Assembly: GCF_000237925.1 (NCBI RefSeq)
Contig: NC_031498.1
Coordinates: 29,036,963 to 29,100,962 of the forward strand
From: Schistosoma mansoni
Lineage: Eukaryota; Platyhelminthes; Trematoda; Strigeidida; Schistosomatidae
Direction: 5' to 3'
Length of the DNA stretch: 64,000 bases
Made by a program: the position numbers and the translations under genes. Within the stretch, counting starts at the first letter, position 1. Every line of letters begins with the position of its first letter. A model generated the notes under the pieces. The model searched no databases and had not been told where the DNA came from. It saw only the letters and a list, made by a program, of their open reading frames with translations. Below are positions 36,701-51,700 of this stretch, in pieces.

Positions 36701-39700
36701 GATTCGAACCCAGGACCTATCTGACCTACCAGATCTGTTGGGAGATATAAACTCACTGAAGACATTGATGAATGGTTGCTTAATTTCGTGGATTGGTTGC
36801 AGTTAGACATTAACACCGTTGGATGCCGGCTCAGTGGTCTATATGTTGAATCTGGCGAGTGCAGGATTGTGGATGCGCACTGCCTCTGAGGAGTCCCATA
36901 ATAGGACGAGTTGGCCGTCCAGTGCTTCCAGGTTTTCCATGGTGGTCTAGCTTCAATTGACTCCTGATTTCAACTATGAAACAAAAATTGTTTAGTACCC
37001 TGAATTTCTTTTATCATAAATTTTTTATTAATTTAAACATATAAATTTAAATGCAAAACCTACTAAGCATATGTTCAGCACATAACATTTCAGCATAAAT
37101 CTCTTCAATTATTTTAAATAATGAAGGAATTTTTGAATAATCATTATCCATATTGTTGATTGCTAATAATTGATATTTTTTAGAATCAGTTAAATAATGA
37201 CATATTTTAGGAATTGGATAAACTATTCGTTCAATTCTATTGTCTGCACGTACGATCTATGTATATATATGAAATTATCAGGGAAAAAACAAAACAATAC
37301 AAAATGATAGTTGAAATAAAATAAGATTACTATATGGATATTATGAAACATGTAAATAATGTTTAATAAAAGGTTTCAGAAGCTCGGAAAATCGAGTTGA
37401 TGACTTTACTCTTACTTACGCCTGTTGCCCCCCGTCGAGGAGCATAAGCCGCTCACCAGCATTCTCCATCCAACTCTGTCCAGAGCAAACCTTTCCAGTT
37501 CTTTCCAGTTAACATTCATCCTTTTCATATCTGCTTCTATTTCCCGGCGTAATGTGTTCTTTAGCCTCCTTTTTTCCACTTCCCTTCAGGATTCCAACTT
37601 AGGGCTTGCCTTGTAATGCACATTGGTGATTTCCTTAATGTATGTCCTATCCACTTCCAACGTCTTTTCCGAATTTCCTCTTCAGATGGAAGCTGGTTTG
37701 TCCTCTCCCATAAAGCGATGTTGCTGATGGTATCCAATCAGTGAATGTTGAGTATTTTTCATAGACAACTGTTTATAAATACTTGTACTTTCTTGAAGAT
37801 GGTTGTAGTGGTTACCACGTTTCAGCTCCGTACAGTAGGATTGTTTTGACGTTCGTATTGAAAATTCTCACTTTAAAGTTAGTTGACAGTTGTTATGTTT
37901 AGTGATGACTTTACTCGATTGTATCAAATTCGGATGACGACGTAACTCAGTTGCAAAGTAGAGATTTATGGAATTTTCTCTCAGTTACATTTTATATGTG
38001 AGGGTTACCCAATCGAGAGATGAATGGTTCAAATTTGAGAACTAGTAGCAGCAAGTCAAGAATTCGAAAGTTCAAGCTACCACTCCATGAAATATGAGTT
38101 ATGAACGACATGAACTACTGATACCTACCACCTTGAGAATCTTATTCATAAAGTTTGCATTTCCCCAGATGGGTTAACTACCAATCTAATGTCGATTCTT
38201 CATTTCTTATCCATATTTTTCAATATTAACATGTTTTTAAATGAGGAGGAATGTAACTCTGGTGAATATCTCAGAATAAGCCTCATTTGATAAATGAAAT
38301 TAGGTACGATTCGTGCCAGTTAACTATTGTTTAGTCTAAATCCATAATCAGCAAAGATGAATAATGGCTAGCAATGGAATCCAGGATGCGCATTTCGTTC
38401 TAATCGGGACTCGTCAGCTGGATGTACCTGCATTTCAGAGTTGATGTTCACTCTGGAATGCGAGCCCGGTACCATTCGCTTCAAATACCATCGCACTGTT
38501 CTCTCAGATACTGAGTCTCGATAGCCACTTGGTTGTGGAATGGTGTGAAGTTTAAATTCACTTGGTATTGTTTTACTTGAATCTTCCGATTGACGTTTAG
38601 GACTGCAACTGATCAGTCCCTTACTGGCATATATACATACCGTGCGTATTGCCTCAGTATTGCTTAAAATGCTTGTGAATTAAGACAATATGGAGGCATT
38701 GTTATATCCCCTGGTGAATTATGAATGGTAACTATAAGGACTATTTATCGACCAATGTATTATGCCTATTTCCTATTGTACAATTATTACGTAACTAAAC
38801 TATTCATATTCGTGTTTCTCTTATCATTAGCTTTATTTTGATCTTTGATTTATTATCATACAAATCTTGAGTTATAATCAGTTTATTGATTACTTTGGTT
38901 TGTATAAAAACTCAGTATGTTTGTAAATAATGATTCATATTGCCGAGGCTGTTATTTGTGTTCTGCACTTAACAGGCTGGCCTAGGCAGATAGGAAGGAC
39001 CGGTTAGTAATCAAGACTGCTCGTACGTATTTTATGCATCATCATTGCTCCGATCAATAAATTCACTCCTCTCTAATTGCATGTTCATATATATTACGAG
39101 TCTATACGTTATAACAGGAATTACGCACAGTATGCACATGTGACAATAAGGGGCTGATCAACTGCAGTCCTAAACATCAATGGGAAGATTCAAGTAAACA
39201 ATACCAAGTTAATTTAAATCCATAATAGTTTAATTATTTTCTTAAATAATCAATGATGAGTGAGGAAATTTGTCTAAAACATTGTTACATTCAGAGATTT
39301 TTTTAATTAGATAAGTGCATGTGCTAGATGGACTTTAATTCATGTTGCAGTATAATAATCAATCTCCAATTTGGGTTTCCTACCACCTCAGTTAAAGAAA
39401 TGTTAGTTATTTTACATATTTCAAACCAGAAGTCAGTAACTATAACTTATTATGTGTTTTAATGGTTTCGCCACTTTCAACCTTCTGAGTCTTATTTAAT
39501 ATTTTACACTGTCGACTAGCCACTCATAGTACACAACTTAACTTTTATAACTCTCATGAACAGTGGTTTGAGAACAATGGTAAATGAAAGCACGAGTTCT
39601 TTTGATTTCTAACTTCTTTCATGTGCACACTAGAACAATAAATCGGAGACAATAAATCGGAAGATTCTTCAATTCTATAATTATCAGGATGGGGGTTTGT

Positions 39701-42700
39701 GGAGATTGTAGTAATTTTAACAGTTGAATCCATTAGTCAATCTAAGCTAGACCTGGGTTCGAGTCCCACGTCCAGGATCGTAAATGCGTGATTCTGAAGA
39801 GTTCCATACTGGGACGAAATGGGCGTCCAATGCTTCCAAGTTTTTAAGAGTGATCTAGCTAAGATCAACTCATGAATTCAACTGTTAAAATTTTATAGTT
39901 GTTATATTTTTGCAAGTGCCAACTATTGTGTGTCATGCATGGTTGCGTAGATTTTAACGGTTCAAATTAGCAAGAACCAGTAAAAACAAAGAACAGTTGG
40001 TCAATAAAAGCAAATAAAAGAATTTAGTCATTGTCACATACCTCTATCTGTGCTGTATTCATTGTATAATGTTGAAGGCTTAAAATATTATCACTTTTAC
40101 TCTTAATTAAACGTTTTATAATAGTGTTATTCAAATCCAACTTTCCCGTACCATTAAACGGAATACTATTATGATCTGTACACTTCATTTCATAAAAACA
40201 ATTTTGCCCTTCTGTAGTATTGTAAGAATTTGGCTCAGACCATTTTACTCTTAATAATTGATCATTATTATTATGATTCTCAGATATCTTCATATGTTTA
40301 AAAATTGATGGGAAACATCTATACAGCTAGTATGATGAATAGGAATAAATAACAATGAATTATAAAGATTAAGATGTGTACATTAATTATACAAGTGCCA
40401 TTAGCAGAAAATCACAGTAATTCTTTAAAGTTTAATACTAGTCAAATGCTATTAATGATGGGATATAATTCAATGTAAAACTATACTATGGTTAATGGCT
40501 TCTAGTGTTAGACTATATAGTCTACATTCCGTTTTTCAGCGTATTAAAGCTGAAACCCATTGATTTTCAAAATGAAATCCAACCGTTATCTGAACTGTTG
40601 ATGGACTTTCTTCATCATACTTTTCTTTCGAAGTTTAGGTAACCTTCACAGTTCTTTTTTTGTTCTTATTACCTGTTTGTACTACGTCTTGAGAATGATC
40701 CAGTGGATCCCGATTTAAGAGATCTAAAGTACCATACTTCCTATGGGTTTGATACCGTGTACGATCATGGGTATGTATAGGTGATAAGTAAAAGGCTAGT
40801 AAAAAAACATCTGTTTCCTACGCTGGACGTCTTGAGTTGCTTTCTAAGTGAGACCAGTTTTCAATGAGAACTATGTTTACATTGTTAATGATTTTTAAAA
40901 CACCTGCATAGAAAACGGAACTAGGCTTGACTATGGTGAATTCTCATACTTTACTTCTTTCTACAAAACATGAACGTCGAAAATTGTCTCGTGGAAATGC
41001 TTTTCATATACAATAGGAGAAAATCAATTGACGTTTTGCAACAATCCTGTTATAATGTAATTTTAACATTTTCTTGATAACCAGTTCATATTCATTCAGC
41101 TATTCACTTCATTACGTTTAACATACTGTGGAAGAACAAAATTTTTAATAAGAGAAGTATTTCCAAAAAAAAACTTCAGAATTACAAACACTTACATATT
41201 GTGTCAATATAAATAACAAATGTCCACATTTATGAAATGATTCACGTGGATGGTTCGCTGTGAAATCTGAATCCTCTGACAAAATATGATAATACCGAAT
41301 TGAACTTATCTATAATAAATATTAAAAGAGGTGTATTACAAGCTTTAAATGACTAACTGAATATTGAAAGGAAATCAACTGACAGTAGTGAAGCTAATCC
41401 AACAAAAAAATACAAGATGAAGAAGTTATAGCAACAACATAGATCATCGTTTTTCAATCATACGTCAATATCTTGGAAACATCCATTTTTTGTAGTACTG
41501 TTTATTGTAAATCTTCAATACAACGACCTACATACTAAACTCTTCATGCTGGCATCCTTGACTGATTACCTACTCCATTCTTTCGTATGTCCTTATCTCT
41601 TATAAAGTTATTCTGTAACCTGAGCGTGATACAAACTCATACTTTTTATATTTTTATCTCCTCTTATTACATCCATAACAACATCGAAGATGGTATTAAT
41701 TCAATTCAGTCTCGTGAATTTTATTTAAACGTGAAGTAGAAAATAATTACTAGTATGTCAAGGTACTCAATGTCCTCTGACTCGATAACATCACCAACAG
41801 CCTACTGTGGGAGAGAACAAACCAACTTCCAGCTGAAGAGGAAATTAGGAAAAAACGCTGGAAGTAGATAAGATATACATTGCGGAAATTATCAAACTGA
41901 GTCACAGGGCAAGCGCTAACTTGGAATCCTGAAAGGAAACAAAAAATAGGAAAGCCGAAGAACACACTGCGTCGGGAGTTGGAAGCAGATATGAGAAGGA
42001 TGAATATTAACTGGAAAGAACTGGAGAGGATTGTCCAGGACAGAGCTGAGTGGAGAATGCTGGTGGTCGGCCTATGCTGTTCCGTGAGGGATAACAGGGG
42101 TAAGTAATTAAGCAATGTCCAAAAAAGTACCATAGGTTTGGTACTCACTTTATTGAATGTCATACAACCAAAGTCGGGAACTTTCCTTCTAACCATTGCG
42201 TACAAAATGGATTAGGAGTTTACACAGAGAATTTTGATTTAAGTAAATTATCTTAAAATTCATCTCTAAGAGGCAAACTCATTCACAAAGCAAAATATCA
42301 AAGACATTACCAGCTCTCAAGGTATCTCTATTCCCATATACACATTATGATTAAAATTTACTGAACGACGATCTACCAGATAAACTAGCAAAAGCTGTAA
42401 TAATTTTTCTTCAGGCAATCTTTGTTTCACATTCTTTAACCGATCAATAACGAACACTCAGTGAAAGAACAAGTTATATAGATTTATGATCTCAATGGAT
42501 GTTCATCAATCTAGTTGCTCTTTTGAAAAGAACTAGGTCAGGTATCCTACCAGAAAAGTTACCTAACTGTCTATCTCTCTTTTTTACAATCTTTGAAACT
42601 GTACAAACTTTATATAGAAATAATATATATTTGTAAAATCTCGACGACAAGGACTGAGGGCAGGCGGCGGTTTGGCCGCCTACTCTTGTACCAGAAAACA

Positions 42701-45700
42701 CAGCCCGCCAAGGTAAGCAGCGGTTCAATATACGTACACATGTCCCAACTACCTAAGTTGAAGATCTACTACCCCTTCAATCGATTTGTCACTTTTACCT
42801 AGTACTCTATTCCTAATCTAGGGATTGGCTACACGGTGGTCCCGAAATACACGAGCAATGCTTCGAAGACACTTACGATCGAATACCATTGACTTATAAA
42901 TATTATCTAGTGTATTTGATGTGTCTGTTTGTATGTTGAATACGTTGGTATACATCAGACCTGTCTTCAACTTTAGTTTTTAACACATTGGGTCGATTAT
43001 AAGTCAGACTAATGGGAAGTGTGTGTAACTGGTCAAGAAATAATTCCAACTTCCTAGGGAAGGGGCAAATAATATTAGTGGCTTTATTTCCTAAGGGATA
43101 TGCATATCGATTCCGTTAGTCAGAGAACTTCCTTCCTCACTCTGTCTTTTCACTCAAATAGTCGACTGGGTTCGTANNNNNNNNNNNNNNNNNNNNNNNN
43201 NNNNNNNNNNNNNNNNNNNNNNNNNNNNNNNNNNNNNNNNNNNNNNNNNNNNNNNNNNNNNNNNNNNNNNNNNNNNNNNNNNNNNNNNNNNNNNNNNNNN
43301 NNNNNNNNNNNNNNNNNNNNNNNNNNNNNNNNNNNNNNNNNNNNNNNNNNNNNNNNNNNNNNNNNNNNNNNNNNNNAATGAATTTGTGGTATTTGTAGGA
43401 TTTACTACAAATTCATTCGCTGAGATTTTACAAATATATATTATTCCTATATAATGTCTTACATTAACTCGGCGCTCAAATACTGTGAAACTATTCGCTC
43501 TAATTTAGACGAGAGTTCTTATATGCACAAACTTTAATAATTAATAATTCATCAGGTTAATTTCTAAAAGTTTTCATAATTTATCAAACTATTTTCATTA
43601 TCCTCGTGTTATTTCACATGTATTCTGATGATTTATATAACTTCAATCATTGACTCATGTAATAAAATGAAGCTTGAGGAAAGTTCGACTAGAAATAAGA
43701 TTTTCGCCCACATATTCTTGTTATTAAAATAAACTGTGTACATATAAACATCAATATTCTTCGAAAAAAACAGTACTCGAACTTAAGAGTTCAAAGAACT
43801 TACTAACTTATCTAATGGACAGAGTTCTATTAATTGTTGATAAACTTTATCTTCATGGCGGCCTTCTAACACAGCTAACAATAGCTTAATCGACAGACAC
43901 TAGATAAATAAAATGATACAGTGTAGAATTTTTATTAATCACAACTAACAATGAAATTAAATTAATAGCATGTTAGAAAATATCCTTTCGATTGCTAGAG
44001 TTTGAATTCTTTCTTCTAATGTTTTCTAGAAGAAAACTAACTGAAATTGGACAAAAAACCATTTATTAGCATATACTTAAACTGTGGTTCCCTGGTTAAA
44101 TCACATCTTTCAACTGCCAAGTGAGCTTTGAGGTACACACCAACTACATACGCTCAGGTACTCTGATATTCCTCACATAAATGATTTAGATAGTAGACCC
44201 AGGTTTGAATCCAATAGGTAACATTAGTTCCCTCCCCCATTAAAGGTATGACTTGCTAATGAGTACCTACTAACATCAAAGTCCATGTTTTCTTGTCGAG
44301 CACATCCGACTAACTAGCAAATCCAAACCAAGTCAATTTCACTAACCTAAAATGCATTACTAATTTGCCTTGTATTACATACAGCCAAAAAATAGTTTGG
44401 CAATACATTTATACATTGAAGCTGGCCAATAGCTTTATGTTAATTTTACCTATTGAAATGACAAGCTATTCGCTTACAAAATATCATGAGTCCATCAGAA
44501 CTGTCAACCTTTCATTCTCTTCCTCATTTGTTAGCTGAATTTATCTGCATAAAATTGTCGATGTTCACATTGAAACCTGAACTTCGTGATTTTCACTTCA
44601 AACACTTGAGTATTATCCACTGAGCTACAAAATTCAAGCGGTTGTTAACTTGTTCAACGGGTATAATGTTTATATTCGAACTCTAAGCAACAGTGATATG
44701 TTATCGGAATGTTTGAGATTCAAAAATCTGAACGAATGACCAATAGGTAAAACTATACTTTAAAAGTTACCTTTCAAACAAGGATTAACAAGAGAAAAAC
44801 TTACGCTGATTTCAGCAAGTGAACATGTTATGTTTTCGAGTTTATGGTTTCCAATCCATTTTGGTGTACTCAGTACCAAGTTTACTAGTAAACCCAAAAT
44901 ATTCGGACTTCCAAATAAAATATCATTTTGATTACTTACACAAGGACCTTGACAAAATTCAATTAGACAAGTTAAAATAAGTATTATAATTTCAGGTTGA
45001 ATAAAATGCACTGAATTATTACTATTTTTCTGAATTTGCACACTTTGTTGATTGTGACTGACTTCAAGGAATGATGACTTATCGAATTTCCTTTGACATA
45101 TCGTTGTTGGCTCCATAATGTTCATATTATTCTGTACAATTTTCAATGTACTGTTTTCAGTAAATCTTGGTAAATTTTCAACATTCGTACTGCTGAAACA
45201 CTGCTGTTTACTTTGTAATGTTTTATGATTAACATCAGAATAGCTCAGTGTATCATTATTATTATTACTATCATTACTACAGCTGTTGTCGTTGTTACTG
45301 TTAGTGGTAACAGCATTAATTAATCTATCATTTATTTTCCATAAATTAATAAATAACGATTTGATTTCTTCAATTAAATTGAAATTGGTCACATTATTTG
45401 GTTGAACGCGCAAAAGTTCCTAGTTGAATTGATAAGAGAAACAATTATTGTTTACATATTGTATAGAATAAAAGTACTCAGAATACATAATTAGGTAGTT
45501 ATGTTTGACAAGTGATCATATAACAAACAACCTTCACTTCCGATTGAGATCATATTCAAATGTTGAGAATGGTATCATCAAAACAATACACAGCTCCGTT
45601 CTATCACACTTGATCGATAGCGGTAATGTAATAGACATAAATAAGTCATTTAAACCGATTTATCGTATTCCGAGTAGTTTTCCTCGTGGAGTTCGACTTT

Positions 45701-48700
45701 ATCTTATACACATACCAGAAACTAAAGGAATTCAAGCTAACAATCCAAGTCTTTGCATTCATAAGAAATTTGCAACACCTTTATATTTTCCTTGGCCGAA
45801 TTAGCTTTAATAACTTATTTTATTATTTTTATATCATTTTCCACACTCTTTGCTTTTGTTTATTTCTCTTCACCTCCTTCTTCAAATACACGCTTCATTT
45901 TCTAATTATCTGAACACTTCTTATTACGTAGTCTTATAATTTTCCATGAAAGTTATTTCAGCGACTATATATTTTTCAAGTCACTGACCTATTTTCTATT
46001 ATGAAACATTGACTCAAGTCTTTGTTATTCTTATCACAATGGTAACAATGGTAAATGGTTGCTCAACTTCGTGGATTGGTTGAAGTTAGACATTAACACC
46101 GTTGGATGCAGGCTCAATGGTCTAGTGGTTAAGCTTTCGCGCGCGAGATTGATAGGTCCTGGGTTCTAGTCTCTCGAGGAAGGATCATGGGTGCGCACTG
46201 CTGAGGAGTCCCACAATAGGACGAAACGGCCGCCCAGTGCATTCAGGTTTTCCATGGTGGTCTAGCTTCAATTGACCCATGATTTCAACTATAAAACTAC
46301 TGAAATCTGCACATAACCTTTTCTGAGAGTACGCCTGTCGTCATACTATCACTCATTATGTGTACTTATGTAATCTATTCCACTGTTATCATTGGCTCAT
46401 AAACTACCTTGATTGGCTTAATAATTTCATATATGAATATAAATATTACTATATATTCAAGCCGAATGAAGATAATGTTCGCTTATTTGTGCTGTTCTAA
46501 TTCATAGCATGTGAATTTTTAAAATTTCTAAAATTAAATATATATATCAGTAGTAAGTGAAAAGAAACAAAAATAAAATAGCTAACTAAACAGCCATGAC
46601 AATTACCTGAAGTCTTAAATTACTTCTATGACATAGGGTTTTCAAAAATTGTAAACTTATCTGTACTGATACATTCTTGCCAGGGATTAATGAATTGAAA
46701 CAATCTAAAATAAACAAAAGTTCATTCATGAATACCTTAAAATAATTTACTAATGATTACCATTTTATATAATGAAATGTAATCGTCCTGATAACAATCA
46801 ATTCCACTAGATTAATACTTTATTCTATCTTAAATATGACAGCAAAAATATTTTTTAAACTTCTTACTTAATGGAACTAGTTGAATTCCAACTATCCGAG
46901 CATTAATTCAGTCAGTCACAACGTAGAAATTCGTACGTACGTACATCAGTTCCAGTTGCCATACCACATTAGCACAGGGAGGCACTTGTCGATTCAAATC
47001 CCAGAGTAGTAGGGATTGTAATGTAGTGAACAGAACACTGGTTGGGACAATCGAATATATTTAAGCACAAATTACACACTATCTCACTAAATTCTGATAA
47101 CTATACAATGAACAGTTAATTTGCAAACTATCAATCAATTGTCTCAATCTTGACTGTTCCTTTTGCAAATATCAGTCCATCTTCTCTGGTTCCATTGTTT
47201 ATGCATTTTCCTACCAATTGCCCTTCATTTCAATTCTTTCCTTATCGGTCTTGTGCCAAAATACATTCTATGTCTGACCAACACAATATACTACTTATGA
47301 GAATATAAGTAGACAACCTACAGTAAGAGTATAAGCATTAATGTGAAAGATTAAGGTCCGAGCATTAATTAATAATTAGGTTTCCATAAATTCAGGAGCA
47401 AGTTATACAAAAACACGGTAGTAGATGTTGTCAGTTTAATACTCAGTGGTTTGATTAACTAATGCTAATAATCTCTGAAAATCTTCATTTTCTTCAAGCT
47501 TTCAGAATCGTCCAAACTGAGAAGTAATAACAAGCATCAACAAAACTGTTTTCATCTTCAGCTTCTAGATAAAACTGTATTACATACTCAGAAAAATGTA
47601 GCTAGTATTGAAAGAAAAACTAATAGTGTTGTGAACAAATCTGAATAAAGTCAGGGAAAAGGGTTTATGCGAGGGAACAAAGTTCTATCAACCTCTAAAA
47701 TTAACAACAATATAAACTAACCTAAATAGTTTGTAGTTTTTGTAAATTCTTCTTTAGAAAAGAATCTATTTTTTGTTAAGTTATCCATTTGACTATAAGC
47801 ATTGTGGAAACGTTGAAACATAGAACTGAAGAAATCTTCATGTTGTTTAGGTTTCGACAGAATAATGTAGAAACATTCCTATTTTACAATAATATCAATA
47901 TTAAAAAGTCATTTATGAACTAATCTTGTATAATATGTAATGAAAAAAAGTCAACTCTCATTTAAGTGCATATTAGTACATGCGGTTTTGAAATAACCGT
48001 ATGTATGTAAAGCAAATTTGATAAAAACGGATACAGGTTTGTGTAATCCGATTTAACTCATACGATTTATTTAAGAGCTGCCCAAAATGAAGTACGCAGA
48101 GTTGAGGTTCAAGCATTTTATCTATCAATTCAAAACATAGTTGATTACGCACCAAATCATTGCTACACAACAACAAATTTCATACTACTTAATCTTTGTG
48201 AAGATATGGTGAATCTAAAGATACTTTGCATTGGTCGGAAAACTTTCAGAAGCCATAAGATGCCAGATGAGTACAGTAGTTTAGTTTCTAGACACCTAGG
48301 TAAAAAAGTGTTTTATTTCCACATGGAATAAAATTCTACTGTATGTTAAATTTCAGTTGCTGACTTAAAATAAATAGTCTACGCTGATCAACATTGGGAC
48401 ATATTAGTTCCGATTCCCATTTTAGATTTCATAGAAATAGTGTTCACGTAAGTTCAAGTTAAGGAGAAGATTTTTCGAGTGATTGGAATTGATCACAAAT
48501 ATTTCATTTTTCAAATAAGATTCTTAGTAGCAATAACATATTTCAGTTTATGAAACGTATCATTTAAATCACATAAAAATGACATCCTTGATTGCAAAAC
48601 TTGACTAATATAAAAGACGGGATAGCAAAAGTGACGAGGTGTAATCAAATACAAATCTCTTATTTACTAATTAACCAGCTAAAGGGAAATTGAGAACTAA

Positions 48701-51700
48701 ATTCAAGTCAAGTATAGATCAACCAACAACATTATCGTTCAAGCAGCTCCAGCTGACGAGTTGAAATAAGGGCGAAATAAACAATTTGAATTTCAATAGT
48801 ACTCACAAATCAAATAGACCGAAAACTTGTAATTGAAATAAATACAGAGGTACGTTTGCTAAGAGGGCTGATCAGTTATAATTCTTACCAACAATATCTG
48901 AGAGAAAATTCAAACCCTTACCAATAAACAAAATTAATGTCATTACATTAGGCGATTTGTGGAAAATGTTCAATTTGAAAAAAAGTCAACATCGTGAACT
49001 GCCGTTTTGCTAAACATTCAGGGAAGCTGTGATTGATTAAGTTATAATATTTCAGAAGTGAAACAGTTATTAACCATGAAATGGAATCATGTTCGACTAA
49101 TATCTTGAACTGAGATTGGAACTGTGAAGTAGTGGGTACTAACTGCGTCATCCAGATGTGTCAAAAGAACTGAGTAACTTTAGTTTAACCTTGACCTAGG
49201 TCACCGGTAAGTTCTGACAAGAAGAATTTGACTAAAACAGACCAACTGTTCAGTGGACTTCTGTTTCCAATGACTATCTACCCGCAGTTAATCTGTGACG
49301 TGAACCAAACTCACTATCAACATTGAAATACGAATAGTTGGTTTACTTAGAATATGGATATTTTGAGAAATGTATTGTTTGAAGCAATGAATATCTTTCG
49401 TCACATGACTTTACTTGATGTAACTGACAGATATTTTAACTAGTATGGCATTTTTAGCTAAACGGTTATCAGAAAAATGAAAAGAAACGTAATCATTCTT
49501 AATGGTTGCCTTTCACTAATTTCCCCAACTGTTTTCACATAACCAATAATTAATTACCTGTACATATTTATTACTGTGTTTTAAAAGGTTAATCGCCAAC
49601 TCATTTGCCATGACAAAAATTGTTTCAGAAGTATTAGGATTTTCTATGCATCGAATAATTAGATCACAAATTCCATTTGAACACAGAAAATAATGTATTG
49701 AATTTTGACCAGTATTGGATAATCCATCCAAACTCCATTTCATTTCCAATGGTACAGACTGAATGGTACACGAGATAAAAAAAATTATTTCAGTTTAAAA
49801 GAGATTTTGAAACGAAAATCAGAAGCTTTGCCATCATAACATCGGTTTCGCCAGTGAAATTTTGAAATGATTGCCAGTCGTCAAAAACCGGAGTTAATAT
49901 GATACAAGGTAGTTGGATTAAATTACCAGATAATCAAAAATCTAGGTTTCATATTACCTAGCATTTGATGTTAAAGCGTTTTTATGGTATTAAGAGAATG
50001 AATTCGCACCGTAAGATTTTAACCAATGTCACGTATTGTAGTAGTCTAACAATTTACTATTGGATAATTCAGACTCCTACTGATGTCGTGTAAAACTCAA
50101 ATGTTTATACTAATTGACCACGGTAAGCAACCAGTGTCATGTATTACTTAGTCCCTATCGACAGATTTCTGTCAGTATTAATAATGAATATCGAAGGATA
50201 AATAATTAATTAAGTATGCTTTTGAGTGAGAAAACATAGTTGTTATTCATACATTCTGAATCAGTATGTAAATTGTAAGAGCTTCAATTAATCGGTACAA
50301 AGTAGCATAATATTTAGTTACATTTAAATATTCGCACTTTTCAATAAAAATTTCATGTACCTATAAAAATTGTTGTTCTGGTTGTTAGAAGGGGCATCGG
50401 CCTCGTGACTTCCGAAGAATTTCAGCTTTCATCATGAGGCGTCATAATTGTTCCTTCAACTTGGAGGGCAGAGTTTAAATGGTTTGAATTATTTCTTCTG
50501 GTTAGTGTTTTATAGCGAGTTAGTTTTCTACGGGATTTGGTCGCTAACCCCATGCCCAACCCTCCTCCTTTACCCGGGCCTGGGACCGGCAGTAACTCTA
50601 GAAAAGCTACATGAGGATATGAAGAGGATCGCCCAGAACAGCGTTGGATAGAGAATGCTGGCGGGCGGCCTATGCTCCTCCACAAGGGGTAGCAGGCGTA
50701 AGTAAGTAAGTAACTTTTCAACAGTATAAAATTCTGACACTCTAGTGTTGCTCAATATAAATGATGGAATATACATAACTTATCTTCAAGAAATAGAATA
50801 ACTGTAAAAAATGTTTAACATATCCCATAGAATAATACCTATTTTGTTGAGTTGAATTATCTAATTAAACATTTTAAATCTACCAAACAATATATGAAGT
50901 AAGTAAATAAGGAATGTATCATAATTAAAAAACCTAGATCAAAGAGGAGAATGGTACCAAAAATAACGAATATGTGGAGTGCTTTGACAATGAACTGATT
51001 CCTGCCAACCATTATTATATTATCACTTGAATATTACTCAGTAACTTTAAATCGTAATTAACAGATCATAGTCAACGACCAATATACAACCATACTTCAA
51101 CGATAGCAGCCGAATGTGAGCAAGATAAAATGAATGTTTCTTATAGGCAAGCGATTACATTGTTTTCAAGAGCATTTTACCATAATTCCACAATCAAAAC
51201 AATGCTCTTTTTGATACTATTTAAAAAAGAATTTTCAAAGAGTCGAAAATTTTTGGAACTATATTACCATACAATATTCACCCTAGGAGTTACAAAAGAT
51301 ATTTGTAAGATGCATGGTTGGATAAGACATTTGCGTTAACCTCTTTTCAACAATCAGATTTTATTATTTACCGAATTCACTTCTTAAAGACATTTCGTAT
51401 CTTGAATGCTGTGCTTAGCAGTAGGTGTATCTTTGTAAATAAGTATTGAGGCAATTAATAGAGCATTTATATTCAAGGAGAAGGAGTATATGAAATTCAG
51501 ATTAACTGAAAGAGTATTTAGTTAACAGTTTTACATACTCATAGTACAGGAGTTAAAATTGTTCGGCTGATACAATATAAACTACCGCCTAAATCGCCAT
51601 TTGATAACACTGTTAGATAATAAAAATTCAATTGTTTTCACATAATAGACAAATAAAATATCAAACAACAAGCGTTCAAAAAGTAGAAATTAAAAGATAT

